From positions 86,603 to 150,602 of the forward strand of contig NW_003314434.1 of NCBI RefSeq assembly GCF_000143415.4: DNA of 64,000 nt. Reading direction: 5' to 3'. Under the pieces are notes generated by a model that searched no databases, was not told the DNA's origin, and saw only the letters and a list, made by a program, of their open reading frames with translations. This document shows, piece by piece, positions 1-12,299 of the stretch. A program made the translations under genes and the position numbers. The DNA comes from Selaginella moellendorffii (Eukaryota > Streptophyta > Lycopodiopsida > Selaginellales > Selaginellaceae). The stretch's first letter is position 1, and the number at the start of each line of letters is the position of its first letter.

Positions 1-2440
1 AGGGATAGTGAGGTCCAAGAACCAGTCTTGAAGGAACTCTCCAGTGGTGCTTCCAAACTAACTTGAGGTTGAGACTAAGGCCAAGGGGTCTTGGGTGGGA
101 GTGAGCATGGACTCGGGTGGTGCTGGAGGGGCCACCCAAGGAAGTGCTCAAGAGCAGCTCCCACTCCCGAAAGGGAAACTGACTGCAATGCTCCCGGCTC
201 ATGTAAAGTGGTGCCCCACTTGAGTACCTTGTGGCTCATTGGTCCTCGCCCTTCCTAGGGGCTTGGGCCTTCCCTTCGGGATTGAAGTGGGGGGTTAGAG
301 GTACCTATACCAGGCCGTTAGGCCACAGTGTTTTGCCCTGTGTCCCGAAGCAAGTGTTGCACCTAAGGCTTGGGATTTAGAGGGTCCCATGATCAAGTCT
401 TGTTGTACTAAGGGAGGTTAGGAACTTAGAGGCTTGGTGTGCTTGGCTGCTTGTGCCTGCGGGGAGTGTAATTGAACCTTAATTCTAGTCTAATCCGGGG
501 AGGGGGATTGGGAGAAATTTGGGAATCCGTGGATAGATGGCTAACGCTTCGTTGCTCGTGCAATGAGTAGTTGAAACCAAGTAAGACCAAGTAGGAGTTG
601 GTACAATAGGCGGGAACCTTAGCCAGGGAACTTAGCAAAAACCAAGGCAGTGTTGGTCGGATAGACGAGGTAAGCTGGCAAATTGGAAAGAAAAATTTGT
701 AACTTACAATAGCCCACAGGGAACGGAAAATAATGAAGTGTTGGAGTAACATTTGCAAAGATGGTCCTTATGAGTAGGACATGAATACAAGAAGTTGTAT
801 TCTAGTGAGCTAGCACCTCAAAAGTAGGATTTTATGGGTCATTAGATTAGCAAAGTCCAAAAGGTTATATGACTCAAATAGAATTAAGGAATAATCCTAA
901 AGGATTGGTAGAAGCATTTGGACTAAGGTGTGTTATTCCCCACAAAGGATGGGGAGGATCATAAGATTCAAGGATGAGAATAGTGGGTATTTTATTGAGG
1001 GTAGAATATGCTATACTAAAGCCGTATCCAATAAAAAAGCAACTTTGGCACAAAGCTGTGTATAAACACTATGGTATAGTATTAATGGATAGTTGGCATG
1101 AGAAACAATTGTATTGGTTTTGGCAAAGACCTAGACATAAGTAGAAAGTGTCATAAAGGTAGGCTCATGGAGCCAATAGTATAGAGATATTAAATATGCC
1201 AATGCGTGATGCCTTGAGGTCAAATTAGTAGGTTCATGAGAACCCCTTGCTAAAGGAATCCTAATAGAAATGGGAATGGTGTAGCCTAAGCTGGAAGGCA
1301 TGCAGTTGGAGTGTGGTGACCTTGAAGTCGTGATGTAAAATTCAATTGTTTAGTGTGAAAGCTCGACATATCTAATTTGAACACTTTGGTGCAAGTGGCA
1401 CTAATGATGTGGTAAATGAGATGGGGATACCTAGTCTCAGTTGTTATGGACCTTGGCTGGAAGGGCTAGCTTGGGTGCACTACCAAGTATGGGGGATGCC
1501 CTTGGGGTCATGGTCAATAATTTAAAAGTTTGGAAGATTTAGTACCTATTAGCAACCTGTTAAGGTGTGAAAGGTTAGATCACTAGGTGATTTTACGGCT
1601 AAATAACGAGGAAGTCCTTGTGAGGTTAAGGAATAAAGTCTTTAGTTCAAAGTGTTGATTTGAACTATTAATAATGGTATGGCTTGGTCAAGGTGATTAA
1701 GTGGGAAGCACACCAAAAGGGAAATCAATTGTGTCAATAGGATGGTATGATGAGTCCAAGAAAATAATCTCTAGGAAAGACCCATGGGAGGGTCGCAAAG
1801 GTGGGCCATAGATAGAACTCATAGTAGAAAATGCTAAAGAGACCTATTAGGGGTAAACACCCTCTAGACTTAGCAAAGTGGAGCCTTTGCCATAGAATTG
1901 AAATAATACCTCAAGGATGGACGTAGTGATCCTATATTGCTTAGTGGAACAATTAACAAATAGGAGCAAAAAATTAATGGTCATGTTTGGGCCATAGAAT
2001 TCATTAAAAGGAATTTAAATAGCAAAGTTAGGTAAAGAACACTAATGTGTTGGGTGCTAACGGATTGTGGGAGTGTGTTTTTAGGGATGGATTCCCAAAT
2101 GCTCCAATTTGGCAAAGGTGAAAGCTCCAAAGGAAGGAGTGACAAGGTAGCCAAATGATAGGGCTGTGAACAGCCCTAGCACAACTTATGATAACTAAAA
2201 CTTAGTGCCAAAAGTGGCATAATAAAAAAGAGGATAATGATGCCCTCAAGTAAAAAATTGTGAGACACAAATCCTTAAGCCCCAAAGTGGAGCCAAAAGG
2301 GTGCCATGTGGTAGTGACCGAAGCAAAAGCCAAACGAGCGTAACACGTTTGGACTAAAAGTCTCCAACTTGAAAGGTCGAGAGCGGGAGTGGAACTCCCA
2401 ACAAAGTGCTCAAGGAATGAGCCTGAAGTGAGCAATAAAG
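1..2440 (+). mobile_element. Decayed LTR-retrotransposon internal region, module 1
   Basis: No open reading frame of useful length survives. The stretch is recognised because it is repeated, diverged, elsewhere in the window: about 740-1320 resembles 4410-5010, about 1330-2270 resembles 6520-7470, and 2268-2440 resembles 7876-8059. It leads directly into the minisatellite at 2441 and the LTR at 2871, so it is best read as the 3' part of an element whose 5' end lies outside the window. Copy 1 lacks the segment present at about 7475-7875 in the other copy. No gag or pol motif could be read, so the superfamily is open. Confidence 0.5.
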
Positions 2441-2866
2441 GAGTCCGAGATGGACCCGAGATGAAGTCCGAGATAGACCCGAAATGGTGCCCGAGATGGA
2501 GTCTGAGATGGACCCGAGATGGACCCGAGATAGAGTCCGAGATGGAGTTTGAGATGGAGCCTAAGATGGAGTCCGAGATGGACTCGAGATGGAGTCCGAG
2601 ATGAACCCAAGATGGAGTTTGAGATGGACCCAAGATGGAGTCCGAGATGGACCCGAGATGGAATCCAAGATGGAGTCCGAGAAGGACCCGAGATAGAGTT
2701 TGAACTCAAGACCGAGACCGAGACCAGGACCGAGACCAAGACCAAGACTGAGACCAGGACCGGGACCGAGACCGAGGCCAAGGTCGAGACCGAACCCAAG
2801 CTCGAGTCCAGATCCAAGTCCAAGTCCGAGTCCAAGTTTGAGTCCAAGTCCAAGTTTGAGTCTAAG
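2441..2866 (+). repeat. Purine-rich 12-bp minisatellite grading into a 6-bp repeat
   Basis: About 20 tandem variants of a 12-mer (GAGATGGACCCG / GAGATGGAGTCC) run from 2441 to about 2697. They change at about 2704 into GAGACC/AAGTCC hexamer-like repeats that end at 2866. The plus strand is strongly purine-rich. Both strands are open in several frames only because the unit length is a multiple of three, so the Arg-Trp and Leu-His-rich translations are not genes. It ends 5 bp before the LTR at 2871, where an LTR element would carry its polypurine tract. Confidence 0.85.
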
Positions 2867-2870
2867 AGGG

Positions 2871-3846
2871 TGAAAGCCCAAAGTATTTATCTCCTAGACT
2901 CTGGGGGGTTTGGTGAGCTCCAAAAGTATAGTAGGGGGCAAGACTTCAATGGAGCCAGTTTGGCCTAGGAAGGCCATACCCAAGTGTTGGGTGATAGGAT
3001 AACCATTGAGAAGTCCAAGGCTAGAGTGAATACAGACCGACAAATAGGGTAGCTTGGTGAAGTGTTCATGAGCCAGCTCTAGTTCCCCTGGGAGATCGAA
3101 TGGTCGATGCTCCCAATCCAAGTGTGGGTGGCACTACCTACTTGGATACCTAGCGTGGCTCAACGGAACCTCGCTCTAAGCCCATGGCTAGAGCATCCAA
3201 AGGTGGAAAGTGGGGAGAGTACCCACGAGGCTTACATAAAGCCACGGTGTTCCGAAATGTTGTCCCAAAGTCTCAGACTGTAAAATGGAAGAGGAGCAAT
3301 CCTCTGTAGTGGTGACCAAGGATACGGTCATGTAGTGAGAAAGTCCCAGAGGATAGTGGGACTTAGTGATCAGGCCTGTGGGCATTGTCTCAGTGGCAAT
3401 GTAGGCAAACTCGGCCATGCACAGAAAAGGGACTTGGTGGGGACTGTAAAAGGGACATTGGGGAAGGTGGTTCCCCATGTTTGCGGGCATCTTAAGGATG
3501 CTGAGGAGTGGATCTTGGTTGGTCACTCTTGCACGGATGGCTCAGTCGTTGAGAGATGGGATTGCGATGCAAGTGGTGTTGGACCACCGGTGTGACCAAG
3601 GTGAATGGGTATGGCCTTAGCGTAACGGGCTAGTATGTCGGTGGTACCTTGGGGTGTCGATCTTGGGACTGGACACGTGGAGCACTTGGACCAAGCACAA
3701 AGGATGAGTGGCATGGATGCCATTCTCAAAGCTAGCAAGTCCCAAGTCTTGAATTGGACTTAAGGAGGTTGTGAGTGAGACTCCTCCAAGTGATCAGAGG
3801 TGTGGTTAAGTGACTAAAGTAGAAATGAAAAATTTAGTCATTTACA
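2871..3846 (+). mobile_element. LTR, family A (complete copy)
   Basis: A 976-bp block starts TGAAAGCCCAAAG and ends TTACA, so it has TG...CA ends. It is followed after 3 bp by a methionyl-tRNA-like primer binding site, which fixes the right border and the orientation. Related copies occur at 8267-8461 (3' part only) and 10401-11209. Shared landmarks are the block reading CTCCTCCAAGTGATC near the 3' end and the ACACGTGGAGCACTTGGACC block in the middle. Confidence 0.75.
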
Positions 3847-3849
3847 ATT

Positions 3850-3861
3850 TGGTATCGGAGC
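3850..3861 (+). other. Primer binding site (tRNA-Met type)
   Basis: TGGTATCGGAGC lies 3 bp after the TTACA end of the family A LTR. It differs at one base from TGGTATCAGAGC, the usual plant LTR-element site complementary to the 3' end of initiator tRNA-Met. The same 12-mer with nearly the same spacing occurs at 58681-58692 after an unrelated LTR, which supports the call. Confidence 0.75.
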
Positions 3862-6800
3862 TATTCCTTAGTCCGACTTTTATTGGTGCTCAAGTATATC
3901 ACCACTGGTTTTGGCATTGGAAGGTCCTAAGAGTGGGCCTATTCGTGAGGAATTGCAAGTTAGGAAGACATGGCTCTCCACTACAATTTATGTGTGAACT
4001 TGTAGATGAGGTGGTGGATAGAAAAAGGGTTAATAATTGAACGACTTTAGGATCTTGGGAACAGTATAAAGTTTTCCTCAAAGAGTTGAGGATGTGATCG
4101 AGATGAACGATTGATTTAGCAAACGGGTTAATGTAGTTGTGGTAAAAAACTATAGTTGGGATCACGGGAAAAATAAAGACTAGATTATCCTCATATAATT
4201 GAGGTTGGTGCTCATGAATTTGAGACCAAAATTAATGATTGTGAAAGGTCAAATACGGAAGAAGACACAAGTCTTTGAAATGGTAGCCGAGGCTACCCTT
4301 GATAAATGCTGGAACAACCCAAGGAGTTGGGGGTGTACTTAGAGGATGAGTGGGTATCCTCATCACATGGACAAATAGTCCTAAGGGATAAGGTTGCCCC
4401 CAGGGAACAACATCAAGTGTTAGAGTGATACTTGCAAAAATGGTCCTTATGAGTAAGACATGAATACAAAAAGTTGTATTCCAGGGAGCTAGCACCTCAA
4501 ATAAGACCTTATTGGTCATTGGATTTTAAAGTCCAAAAATGCTAGATGACTCAAGTAGAATCAAGGAATGGTCCTAAAGGATTGCTAAAAGCATTTGGAA
4601 TAAGGTGTATTGTGCCCCACAAAGGTTAGGGAGGATCATAGGATCCAAGTATAAGAACAGTGAGTATCTCATCAATGGCGGAATGTGCCATACTAAAGTT
4701 GTGGGGAAGGAGTTCCCAGAAGAAAACAACTTTGACACAAAGTTGTGAGTAAACTCTATAGTGTAGTGCTAACGGATAGTTAGCATGAGAAATAACTATA
4801 TTGGTCTTGGTAAGGACCTAGACACAAGTAAGAAGTGTTATAAAGGTAGGCTCGTAGAGCCGATAATGTGGAGACACCGAATGTGCCAAGGCGTGATGCC
4901 TTAAAGTGAGTTGGCGGGTTCACAAAAACCCCTTCCCAAAGGAATTCTAATGGAAATCAGAATGGCATAGCCTAAGTTGGAAGGTATGCAGTTGGAGTGT
5001 GGTGACCCAGATAATGATAAAGGTGTGAAAGCATCAGTAATGAGTTGTAGGACTTGACAATTATGAGGTAACTAAGCAAAAGGTGCAAAATAATCGGTTA
5101 AACTGGTAGTAGGTAGCTACCTAAGACTTCTTAATGGTATAAGGAAGTTAGATATACCATTATAGGGGGATAAATTGCTTATGTGCTGATATAGTAAATC
5201 AATGTCATAAAAGAGAATGCTCATTGTCAAAGAGGCCATCATTGGGGCACCTAAACACTCTAGAACACCAAGAGGTGGTGTTTGATGTCGCGAGGGCAAT
5301 AAATAAGGCCCAAGGGACTAAGTCCCTAGTGAATGATGGATAGAAAGTGCTATCCAAACGTTCAAGATTGCAAAGACGGGAGAAGTCTATCTACCCGAAT
5401 TGGACAAAACCAAAAATAGAATTTTGGCAAGGCTAATGATGGGCATATAAAGGTCTATATGTAGCAACGTTAATCCTGGTGTGTGGAATTATAAGGTGAG
5501 CATACCCGAATTGAGGAACCACTCCCCAAGCTATTGGGTAGGTTCATCCCCAAGAATACTTGCTAAGGCATGGTAGAAAGTGCAAAGCTATCCTCCTAGT
5601 TTGGAGGCAAATAATTGAAGGAAATGTATGAGGCTAAAAGTAAGTAGTAAGGGGATAGAACCAAACTATAAGAATTGAAAAGCATAACCAAGGGTGGTTA
5701 TGTCAGTTGAGAGTGGAAAATCAAGTGGGTGCTCGAGCATGTTGTTATTAGCAACTGTGGTGCCATAAAGAGTCTAAAGCATGGAATTGTCCATGCTAGA
5801 CCATATGGCAATTAGAAAGCTTGTGAAAGGAGAGGCTTTAGCAAGCTAAGGGACAGGATTCCTTCAAGGTTCCCAAAAACAATTTTAGGTAGTCTAGTAC
5901 CTAGAAAGCCAAGTGTAAATGGTTCATAGAACATGCGAAATCAGAGTGGTGCAGCAGAAACGTGGTCTTGAAGCTTGCGATAAGACAATGCTATCAAGGT
6001 TGGGGAAGTAGTTCCCAAGTGTTCAAAGGGATAACTTTGAATGAAAGTCAATAGTCAAGAGCTTTCACACTTATGCATAAGACCATGTTACATTGGTCGA
6101 ATAACTTGCAAAGCGAGAGTGGCAACTCAGGGGAACAAATCCGCTAGTTGAAGGTGTTAACTTCAAAAAGGGTGGCACATAGAGCCAAGTATGGAGGAGT
6201 CCATACATGATCATAGACTTGTCAAGTGAGAGGACTTTGCAATTTGGAAGGACTAGGTTCCTAAGCTATGATCTGTAACGTGCTTTAGAGATAAATTGGT
6301 GCACCATCATGGGGAGTCACGCCAGGCATCTAGGATGATGCCATTTGTAGATGCATATAAGGAGGTTAGGTTCGAGTCCCAACCCTCTAATGCTTGGGTT
6401 CAGGTCCCAAATCACTAGGGCGTGGTAATGGTTTGGAATATGCAGACACTCATGTTTCGGTGGTCATGGACTCTCAGTGAGGAGACTAGCCCACTAGGCG
6501 GGGGATGCTCTAGAGTCGTGATATACGGTTAGATTCCTTAGAGTGAAAGCTCGGTATATCTAACTTGAACACTTTGGTGCAAAGGGCACCAAGGATGTGA
6601 TGAATGAGATGGGGACACCCAGTCTCAATTGCTATGGATCCTTGGCCGGAAGGGCTAGCTTGGGCGCACCGCCAAGTGTGGGGGATACCCCCGAGGTCAT
6701 AGTCAACAATTTAAAAGGGTCTAAAAGACCTAGTTCCTATTGGTAGACCTGTTAAGAGGTCAAGATGAAGTCACTAGGTGATTTTATAGCTAAACAAGGA

Positions 6801-8059
6801 CAAAGTCTTTGTTTGGGTTAAGAAATATGATTCCTAGTTCAAAGTGTTCATTTGAACTATTGATAATAGTGTGACTTAGTCAAGGTGACCAAGTGGGAAG
6901 GACACCTAAAGGGAAATTAGTTGTGCCAATATGATGGTATAGTAAGTCCAAGAAAGTAGTCTCGGGGAGAGACCCATGGGAGGGTCGCAAAGTTGGGCTG
7001 TGGACGGAGCCCATAGCAGAAAATGCTAAAGAAACCTATTAGGGGTGAGCACCCTCTGGACTTAGCAAAGTAGAGCCTTTGCCATGGAACCAAAAAAATA
7101 CCTCAAGAATGGAGGTAGTGATCCTATGTTGCTCAGTACAACAATCAATGGATAAAAGTAAAAGACTAGTGGCCAAGTGTGGGCCATGGAGTTCATTGGA
7201 AGGAATCCAAATGGCAAAGTTAGGCATGGAACACTAATATGTTAGATGTTAACGGATTGTGAGAAAGAAAGTGTGCTTCCAAAGATGGATTCCCAAATGC
7301 TCTAAGTTGGCAAAGGTGAAAGATCCAAGAGAGGAAGCGGCGAAATAGCCAAAGGATAGAGCCGTGGACAGCTCTAGCACAACTTACGATGGTTGGAACT
7401 TAGTGCCAAAGGTGGCATAAAATAGAAAGGAGGTTAATAGTGCCCTCAAGTGGAGAACTTCTTAGAATGGGGAAGTGAAGTTGCACAATATGTGCAATGA
7501 AAGGTATAAGAGACACTAAGGAAATTGACTTCGAGAAGTCAAAATTAAAAGTTCCAAGGTGAACTGGTTATATCAATAAAAGTTGAAACTACTCGAGAAT
7601 GAGTAGTGGGATTGAGCTAGAGAAGGTGTCTCTAATGGGTTTAGCAAGAGTTAAACCAATAAAGGGAAAGAACCACCTGAGGTGGTCAAATGAGTCTCTG
7701 TGTTGGAACACTATACTCCTTAGAGGTTAGACAAGGCATGGCAAGCCTTCGGTGTCAAACCATTAACGAATATTGGCTATATGCCAAGGATGGAAAAGGT
7801 AATACATTCTGGTGTTACTTTATAAAATGGTTTATCGTTCGATGATGACATCGAACTTTGTGTAGGGGTGGTGGAGTTGTGAGACACAAATCCCTAAGCC
7901 CCAAAGTGGAGCTGAAAGGGTGCCACATTGTAGTGGCTGAAGCAAAAGCCAAACGAGCGTAACATGTTTGGACTAAAAGTCTCCGACTTGAAAGGTCGAG
8001 AGCGGGAGTGGAACTCCCAATGAAGTGCTCAAGGAATGAGCATGAAGTGAGCAATAAAA

Positions 8060-8266
8060 GAGTCCAAGATGGACCTAAGATGGACCCGAGATGGACCCGA
8101 GATGGAGTCTGAGATGGACCCGAGATGGAGTCCGAGATGGAGTCCGAGATGGACCCAAGATGGACCCAAGATGGAGCTCGAGATAGAGTCCAAGATGGAC
8201 CCGAGATGAAGTCCGAGATGGACCCGAGATGGAGTCCGAGATGGGCCCGAGATGGAGTCCAAGATG
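8060..8266 (+). repeat. Purine-rich 12-bp minisatellite, second locus
   Basis: About 17 variants of the same GAGATGGACCCG/GAGATGGAGTCC unit as at 2441, without the hexamer phase. The array runs without a gap into the 3' LTR fragment at 8267. Confidence 0.85.
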
Positions 8267-8461
8267 GGGTGTCAGTCTTGGGACTGGACACGTGGAGCAC
8301 TTGGACCAAGTGCAAAGGATGAGTGGCATGGATGCCATTTTCGGGGCTAGCAAGTCCCAAATCCTAAATAGGACTTAAGGAGGTTGTGAGTGAGACTCCT
8401 CCAAGTGATCGGAGGTGTGGTTAAGTGACTAAAGTAGAAATAAAAAATTTAGTCACTTACA
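8267..8461 (+). mobile_element. LTR, family A (3' part only)
   Basis: This segment matches the last ~195 bp of the LTR at 2871-3846, including the identical block GACTGGACACGTGGAGCACT and the terminal CACTTACA. The first ~780 bp are missing; the break falls at the minisatellite boundary. No primer binding site follows it, unlike the copy ending at 3846, so it behaves as a 3' LTR. Confidence 0.7.
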
Positions 8462-9120
8462 AGAACTTCTTAGGATGGGGAAGTGGAATTTGCATAATAT
8501 GTGCAATGAAAAGTGTCAGAGACACCTAGGAAATTGACTTTGAGAAGTCAAGATTAAAATTTCTAAAGTGCAATGGTTATATCGATAGAAGTTGAGACTA
8601 CTTAAGAGTGAGTAGTAGGATTGAGATAAAGAAGGTGTTTCTGATGGGTTTAGCAAGAATTAAACCAATGAAAGGGAGAAAACCACCATAAGTGGTCGAA
8701 TGAGTCTTTATGTTGGAGAGACTATGCTCCTTAGAGGATGGACAAGGCATGGTGAACCTTTGGTGTCAAATCATTGACGAATGTTGATTAGGTGCCAAGG
8801 ATGGAAAGGGTAATACGTGTTGTGTTACTTTATAAAATAGCTTATTGTTTGATAAGGACATCAAACTTCGTCTATAGCTGGTGGAGTTGTGAGACATAAA
8901 GTCCCTAGGCCCCAAAGAGGAGCCAAAAGGGTGCCATGTGGTAGTGGCTAAAGTGAAAGACAAATGAGGTAACACATATGGACTAAAAGCTCTAACTCGA
9001 AAAGTCAAGAGTGGGAGTGGAACTCTTAACGAAGTGATTGAGGAACGAGCATAAAGCGAGCAATAAGTGAGTTTCTAAAAAAGGGACACAAAAGGACAAA
9101 TATATAATATGTGAAAGTGT
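8462..9120 (+). mobile_element. Duplicated internal fragment, module 3
   Basis: This stretch is a diverged copy of about 7469-8059: both open with GAACTTCTTAGRATGGGGAAGT and pass through the same GTGCAATGAAA block. It has no coding content and ends in the third minisatellite. Confidence 0.6.
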
Positions 9121-9238
9121 TTGAGATGGAGTCTGAGATGGAGTCCAAGATGGAGTCCGAGATGGACCCGTGATGGAGTCCGAGATAGAACTAAGACCGA
9201 GACTGAAACTGAGACCAAAACCGAGAGTGAGACTGAGT
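9121..9238 (+). repeat. Purine-rich minisatellite, third locus
   Basis: About six copies of the 12-bp GAGATGGAGTCC unit are followed by a GAGACC/GAGACT hexamer-like phase, the same order as at 2441-2866. The array runs straight into the family B repeat at 9240. Confidence 0.8.
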
Positions 9239-9239
9239 C

Positions 9240-10363
9240 TGTTGCGAATGTGACTTCAGTATCGAAAGTTACCTGTCGGCTAGTCCTTACGGACACTTTT
9301 TCCTTACTGCCACGATGGCAGGAGGTCGGTATTGCTAGTTCCCTTTATCAGCCCCTCTTGTTCAAGTGTTAGTAAACTGGACTTTGCATCTGTACTTAGC
9401 CAAATGGACATAAGGTAGGAACTCTGTTGAGCATACTCGGCCTGGCTCTTAGTTCTCTTTTGCTTTGTCTTGCACTTGCTAGTGTTGGGAACCCCTGTGA
9501 TATTGAGACTAGTCCTTCAATATTCACTAGATGATAGCTTACCATGTTTGCCAAACACCCTTGCTATCATGCCCTTTGTGTTAGTCTCATTTCGGTCCCA
9601 AGTGCTATTTATGGAAAGTGTCTAAATTAGCTCATTTGGCATATCTATGAAATGTAGAGATCGGCCTGAACACAATGGTGTTCGTCCTGTGTCCAAATTC
9701 GCAATTTAGTGCCATTCCATATTTAGTAAGTTTTGGACTTGTCCTAGAGACTAACTCCTGGTACTAAGGGAGGCTTGGGGTGAAAGCCCAAAGCATGTGT
9801 CCCTTAGGGGGGGTGGGGGGTGGGCTGTGGGGGGTTCCAAATGTATAGTAGGGATAGTGGGTAGGTTAGGTATGGCCGACCAACCTGAGGCATAGTCTAG
9901 CTTCTGCTTGCGTGCCTATTCTTGTTCTACGTCCAACTTGGGTCTAATCCTAAACTCCACCCCATGCTAATTGGTGGAGTATCCATATCCTTGTGTTAGG
10001 CCACCGGTATGCTAAAATAGCACCAAACTCCATTTTACTCCGTTTTGCATGTTAGTCCTGGCATTGGGATGCTGGATACTCTAGGACTGTTCCAAGTCGC
10101 TTCGGGCTCCTATCCCTTCGCTCCTTAGGCTATATGCTTGGGAGTTGCTCCGTGGTCCGGTTTTGCCACTCCTTGGTTCCATGATTAGGAGTTTGGCTTC
10201 GTACCTTTGTTCAATGGCCCAAGGCCTTGAAACTTGGGTTCTGCACCACTGTCCTTGGACACGTGGCATGTGTCACGTGGCATAAAGAGGGTTTAGGTTT
10301 CGCTTCATGGTGTTATCCTATGGTAAATCACCATAGGATAAAAGGTCAAAACCACATGCGCTA
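9240..10363 (+). mobile_element. LTR-like repeat, family B
   Basis: A block of about 1.1 kb whose last ~790 bp recur in reverse complement at 63201-64000 with high similarity, and in decayed form at 59165-59460. It contains the TGAAAGCCCAAAG motif also found at the start of family A, near 9781. Toward its 3' end it has a pair of CACGTGGCAT motifs and a 12-bp-arm hairpin. No coding capacity. It is called LTR-like because of its TG start and its place after a minisatellite module; a solo LTR is the simplest reading. Confidence 0.6.
10313..10341 (+). repeat. Perfect hairpin in family B
   Basis: TTATCCTATGGT, then a 5-base spacer, then its exact reverse complement ACCATAGGATAA. The same arms with a different orientation of the spacer occur at 63225-63253 in the distant copy, so the hairpin is conserved with the repeat. 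Confidence 0.8.
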
Positions 10364-10400
10364 TAGAGTCCAAGTTCAAATACTAATATAGGCTGCTGGG

Positions 10401-11209
10401 TGAAAGCCCAAAGAAATCGTCCCCTAGAGGGGGGAGAGTCAACTCTAGTTCCCCTGGGAGATCAAATGGTCGATGCTCTTAATCCAAGTGTGGGTGGCAC
10501 TACCTACTTGGATATTTAGCATAGCTCAACGGAACCTTGCTTTAACCCTATGGCTAAAACACCCAAAAGCAAAAGGTGGGGAGAGTATTTATAAGGCTTG
10601 TGTAGGGCTATGCTGTTCTAAAATGTTATCCCATAGTCCTGGATTGTAGAAAAGAAAAAGGAGTAGTCCTCTGGTGTAGTGACCAAGGATATAGTTATAT
10701 GGTAAGGAAGTCCCGAGGATAGTGGGACTTAGTGATTAGGCCTATGAGCCTTGACTCGGTGGTAGTGTTGGTGAACACAGCCATGGACGGAAAGGGATTT
10801 GGTGGGGACTAAGAAAGGGATATTAGGGAAGGTTGTTCCCTATGTCTACGAGTATACTGAGGATGCTAAGGAGTGGATCTAGGATGATCATTCATGGATG
10901 GATGGCCCATTATTTGAAAAATAGGATTATGAGGTAGATGGTTTGGATCACCGATGTGACAAAAGTGAATGAGCATGGCATTAAATTAATGGGCTAATAT
11001 ATCGGTGGTACCCTTGGGTGTTGGCCATGGGATCGGACATGTGGAGCACTTGGACCAAGTGCAAAGGTTGAGTGGTATGGATGTCATTTTCAGGGCTAGT
11101 GAGCCCCAAGTCTAAAATAGGATTTATAAAGGTTGTGAGTAAAACTCCTCCAAGTGGTTGAAGGTGTAGTTAAATAATTAAAGTGGAATGGAAAATTTAA
11201 TCGCTTACA
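10401..11209 (+). mobile_element. LTR, family A (diverged copy)
   Basis: It starts TGAAAGCCCAAAG and ends CTTACA. Its parts match 2871-3846 in order, including the CCCCTGGGAGATC block near the start and the CTCCTCCAAGTG block near the end, but it is about 170 bp shorter. No primer binding site follows, so it is a 3' or solo LTR. Confidence 0.65.
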
Positions 11210-12299
11210 GAAAGAATAGAGAGTTCTTTTAGGAAATTGAGAGAAATCTTGAGTTCTAGAGGTTAGATTCAAAGACCCTAGGATCATTAGGGGTTTCTAC
11301 TTCCATGAATCCAGAGTGTAAGTTCAAAGATTTTTCTTGTTCTTGCATTAATTTTCTATATTACCTCTTTCCACTTGGTTTTCTAGTGATTTTTCATGAT
11401 TGGGGTATTGATTTTAGTTTTGCTTTCTTTGGGTCGATATGACTTAACGTCCTCTTTCCAACAAGCTAAAGAGCACTTTGTTTTGTGGAAAATTTAGTTG
11501 CTGATTTGATAAAATTTTGTCCATCACACTCCTCTATTTTCACGGCAAATTTCTAGCACTTTAAGCTTGCAATTTTGGGACCGATTCAAGAAATTTTTTT
11601 CTGGACATATAGATCTAGAGAAAAGCTTTCCGAAGAGTCTTTTTTTGGTGGCAAATTCACTCTAAGTTATGACATGCAGTAGTTTTTCTCTCACGGCGCT
11701 TCATAGCTCAAACTTGCAAGTTTCTAACTTGATCTTGGGGGAATTTGAGGTGCCATTCTCATGGAAATTATTACGGCCATGTTATTATCTTATACCAATG
11801 CCAAAAATCAGTGTTTCTTGTGCTAGGGAGTGCATTTTCTTTTCATTTATTTTCTTTCTTTTTGTCTAGAATTTATTGTTTGAGTCAATTTTTCTTAAGT
11901 TTTTGGGCATTTTAACTTGTGATTTTGGTTTCATTCTCTTGGTTTGAGTATAAGCTTTCAAACAAGTCCATCCACATTCTTGTGTGCAAAGTCGAGAGAT
12001 TTCCATGCAAATGTTTTCCCTTAGGCATTTTGATTGTTGGAGTTTAATTTTGCTTCTTTTCCCTTTTCCTTTGCTAGATTTTTTTCTTTTCATTGTGAGA
12101 AATTGGCATTTGCAAGAGTGACAGTGATTTTAGTTGGGGAAATCTATATGAGGATACTCTTTTATTTGGAATTAGTTAGATTTTAATTCTAAAATATTTA
12201 AATATTTTTCTCTAAATATTTTGCCCATTTAAATATTTTGCTCTCACAAAAGTTAGAGTTCTTAGTGTGTTGGATTTTCCATGACCTGGCATCTACTAC
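11210..12299 (+). other. AT-rich sequence without a recognisable gene
   Basis: About 1.1 kb of T-rich sequence between the family A LTR and the gag-like remains. Short frames at 11669-11869 (+) and 11866-12093 (-) show no domain or intron context and look random. It may be the leader or LTR of the element that follows, but no border motif was found. Confidence 0.4.

Larger units (their letters stand above)
2871..8461 (+). mobile_element. LTR retrotransposon, decayed, 5.6 kb
   Basis: The order is 5' LTR (2871-3846), primer binding site (3850-3861), internal region, purine minisatellite (8060-8266) and a truncated 3' LTR (8267-8461). The internal 4.2 kb holds no readable gag, protease or polymerase, only short frames broken by many stops, so the element is either very old or a non-autonomous derivative. 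Parts of its internal region are duplicated in the flanking modules, which suggests nested or tandem insertion of the same family. No target-site duplication was identified. Confidence 0.6.

Noticed and set aside
2202-2968. Long open frames on both strands over the GA-rich arrays (also 7815-8360)
   Set aside because: The 12-bp and 6-bp repeat units keep all frames open; the translations are simple repeats with no start context, domains or splice sites.
6355-6400. GGTTCGAGTCC, resembling a tRNA T-loop
   Set aside because: The T stem pairs poorly and no anticodon or acceptor stem can be folded around it; the word recurs as plain repeat sequence.
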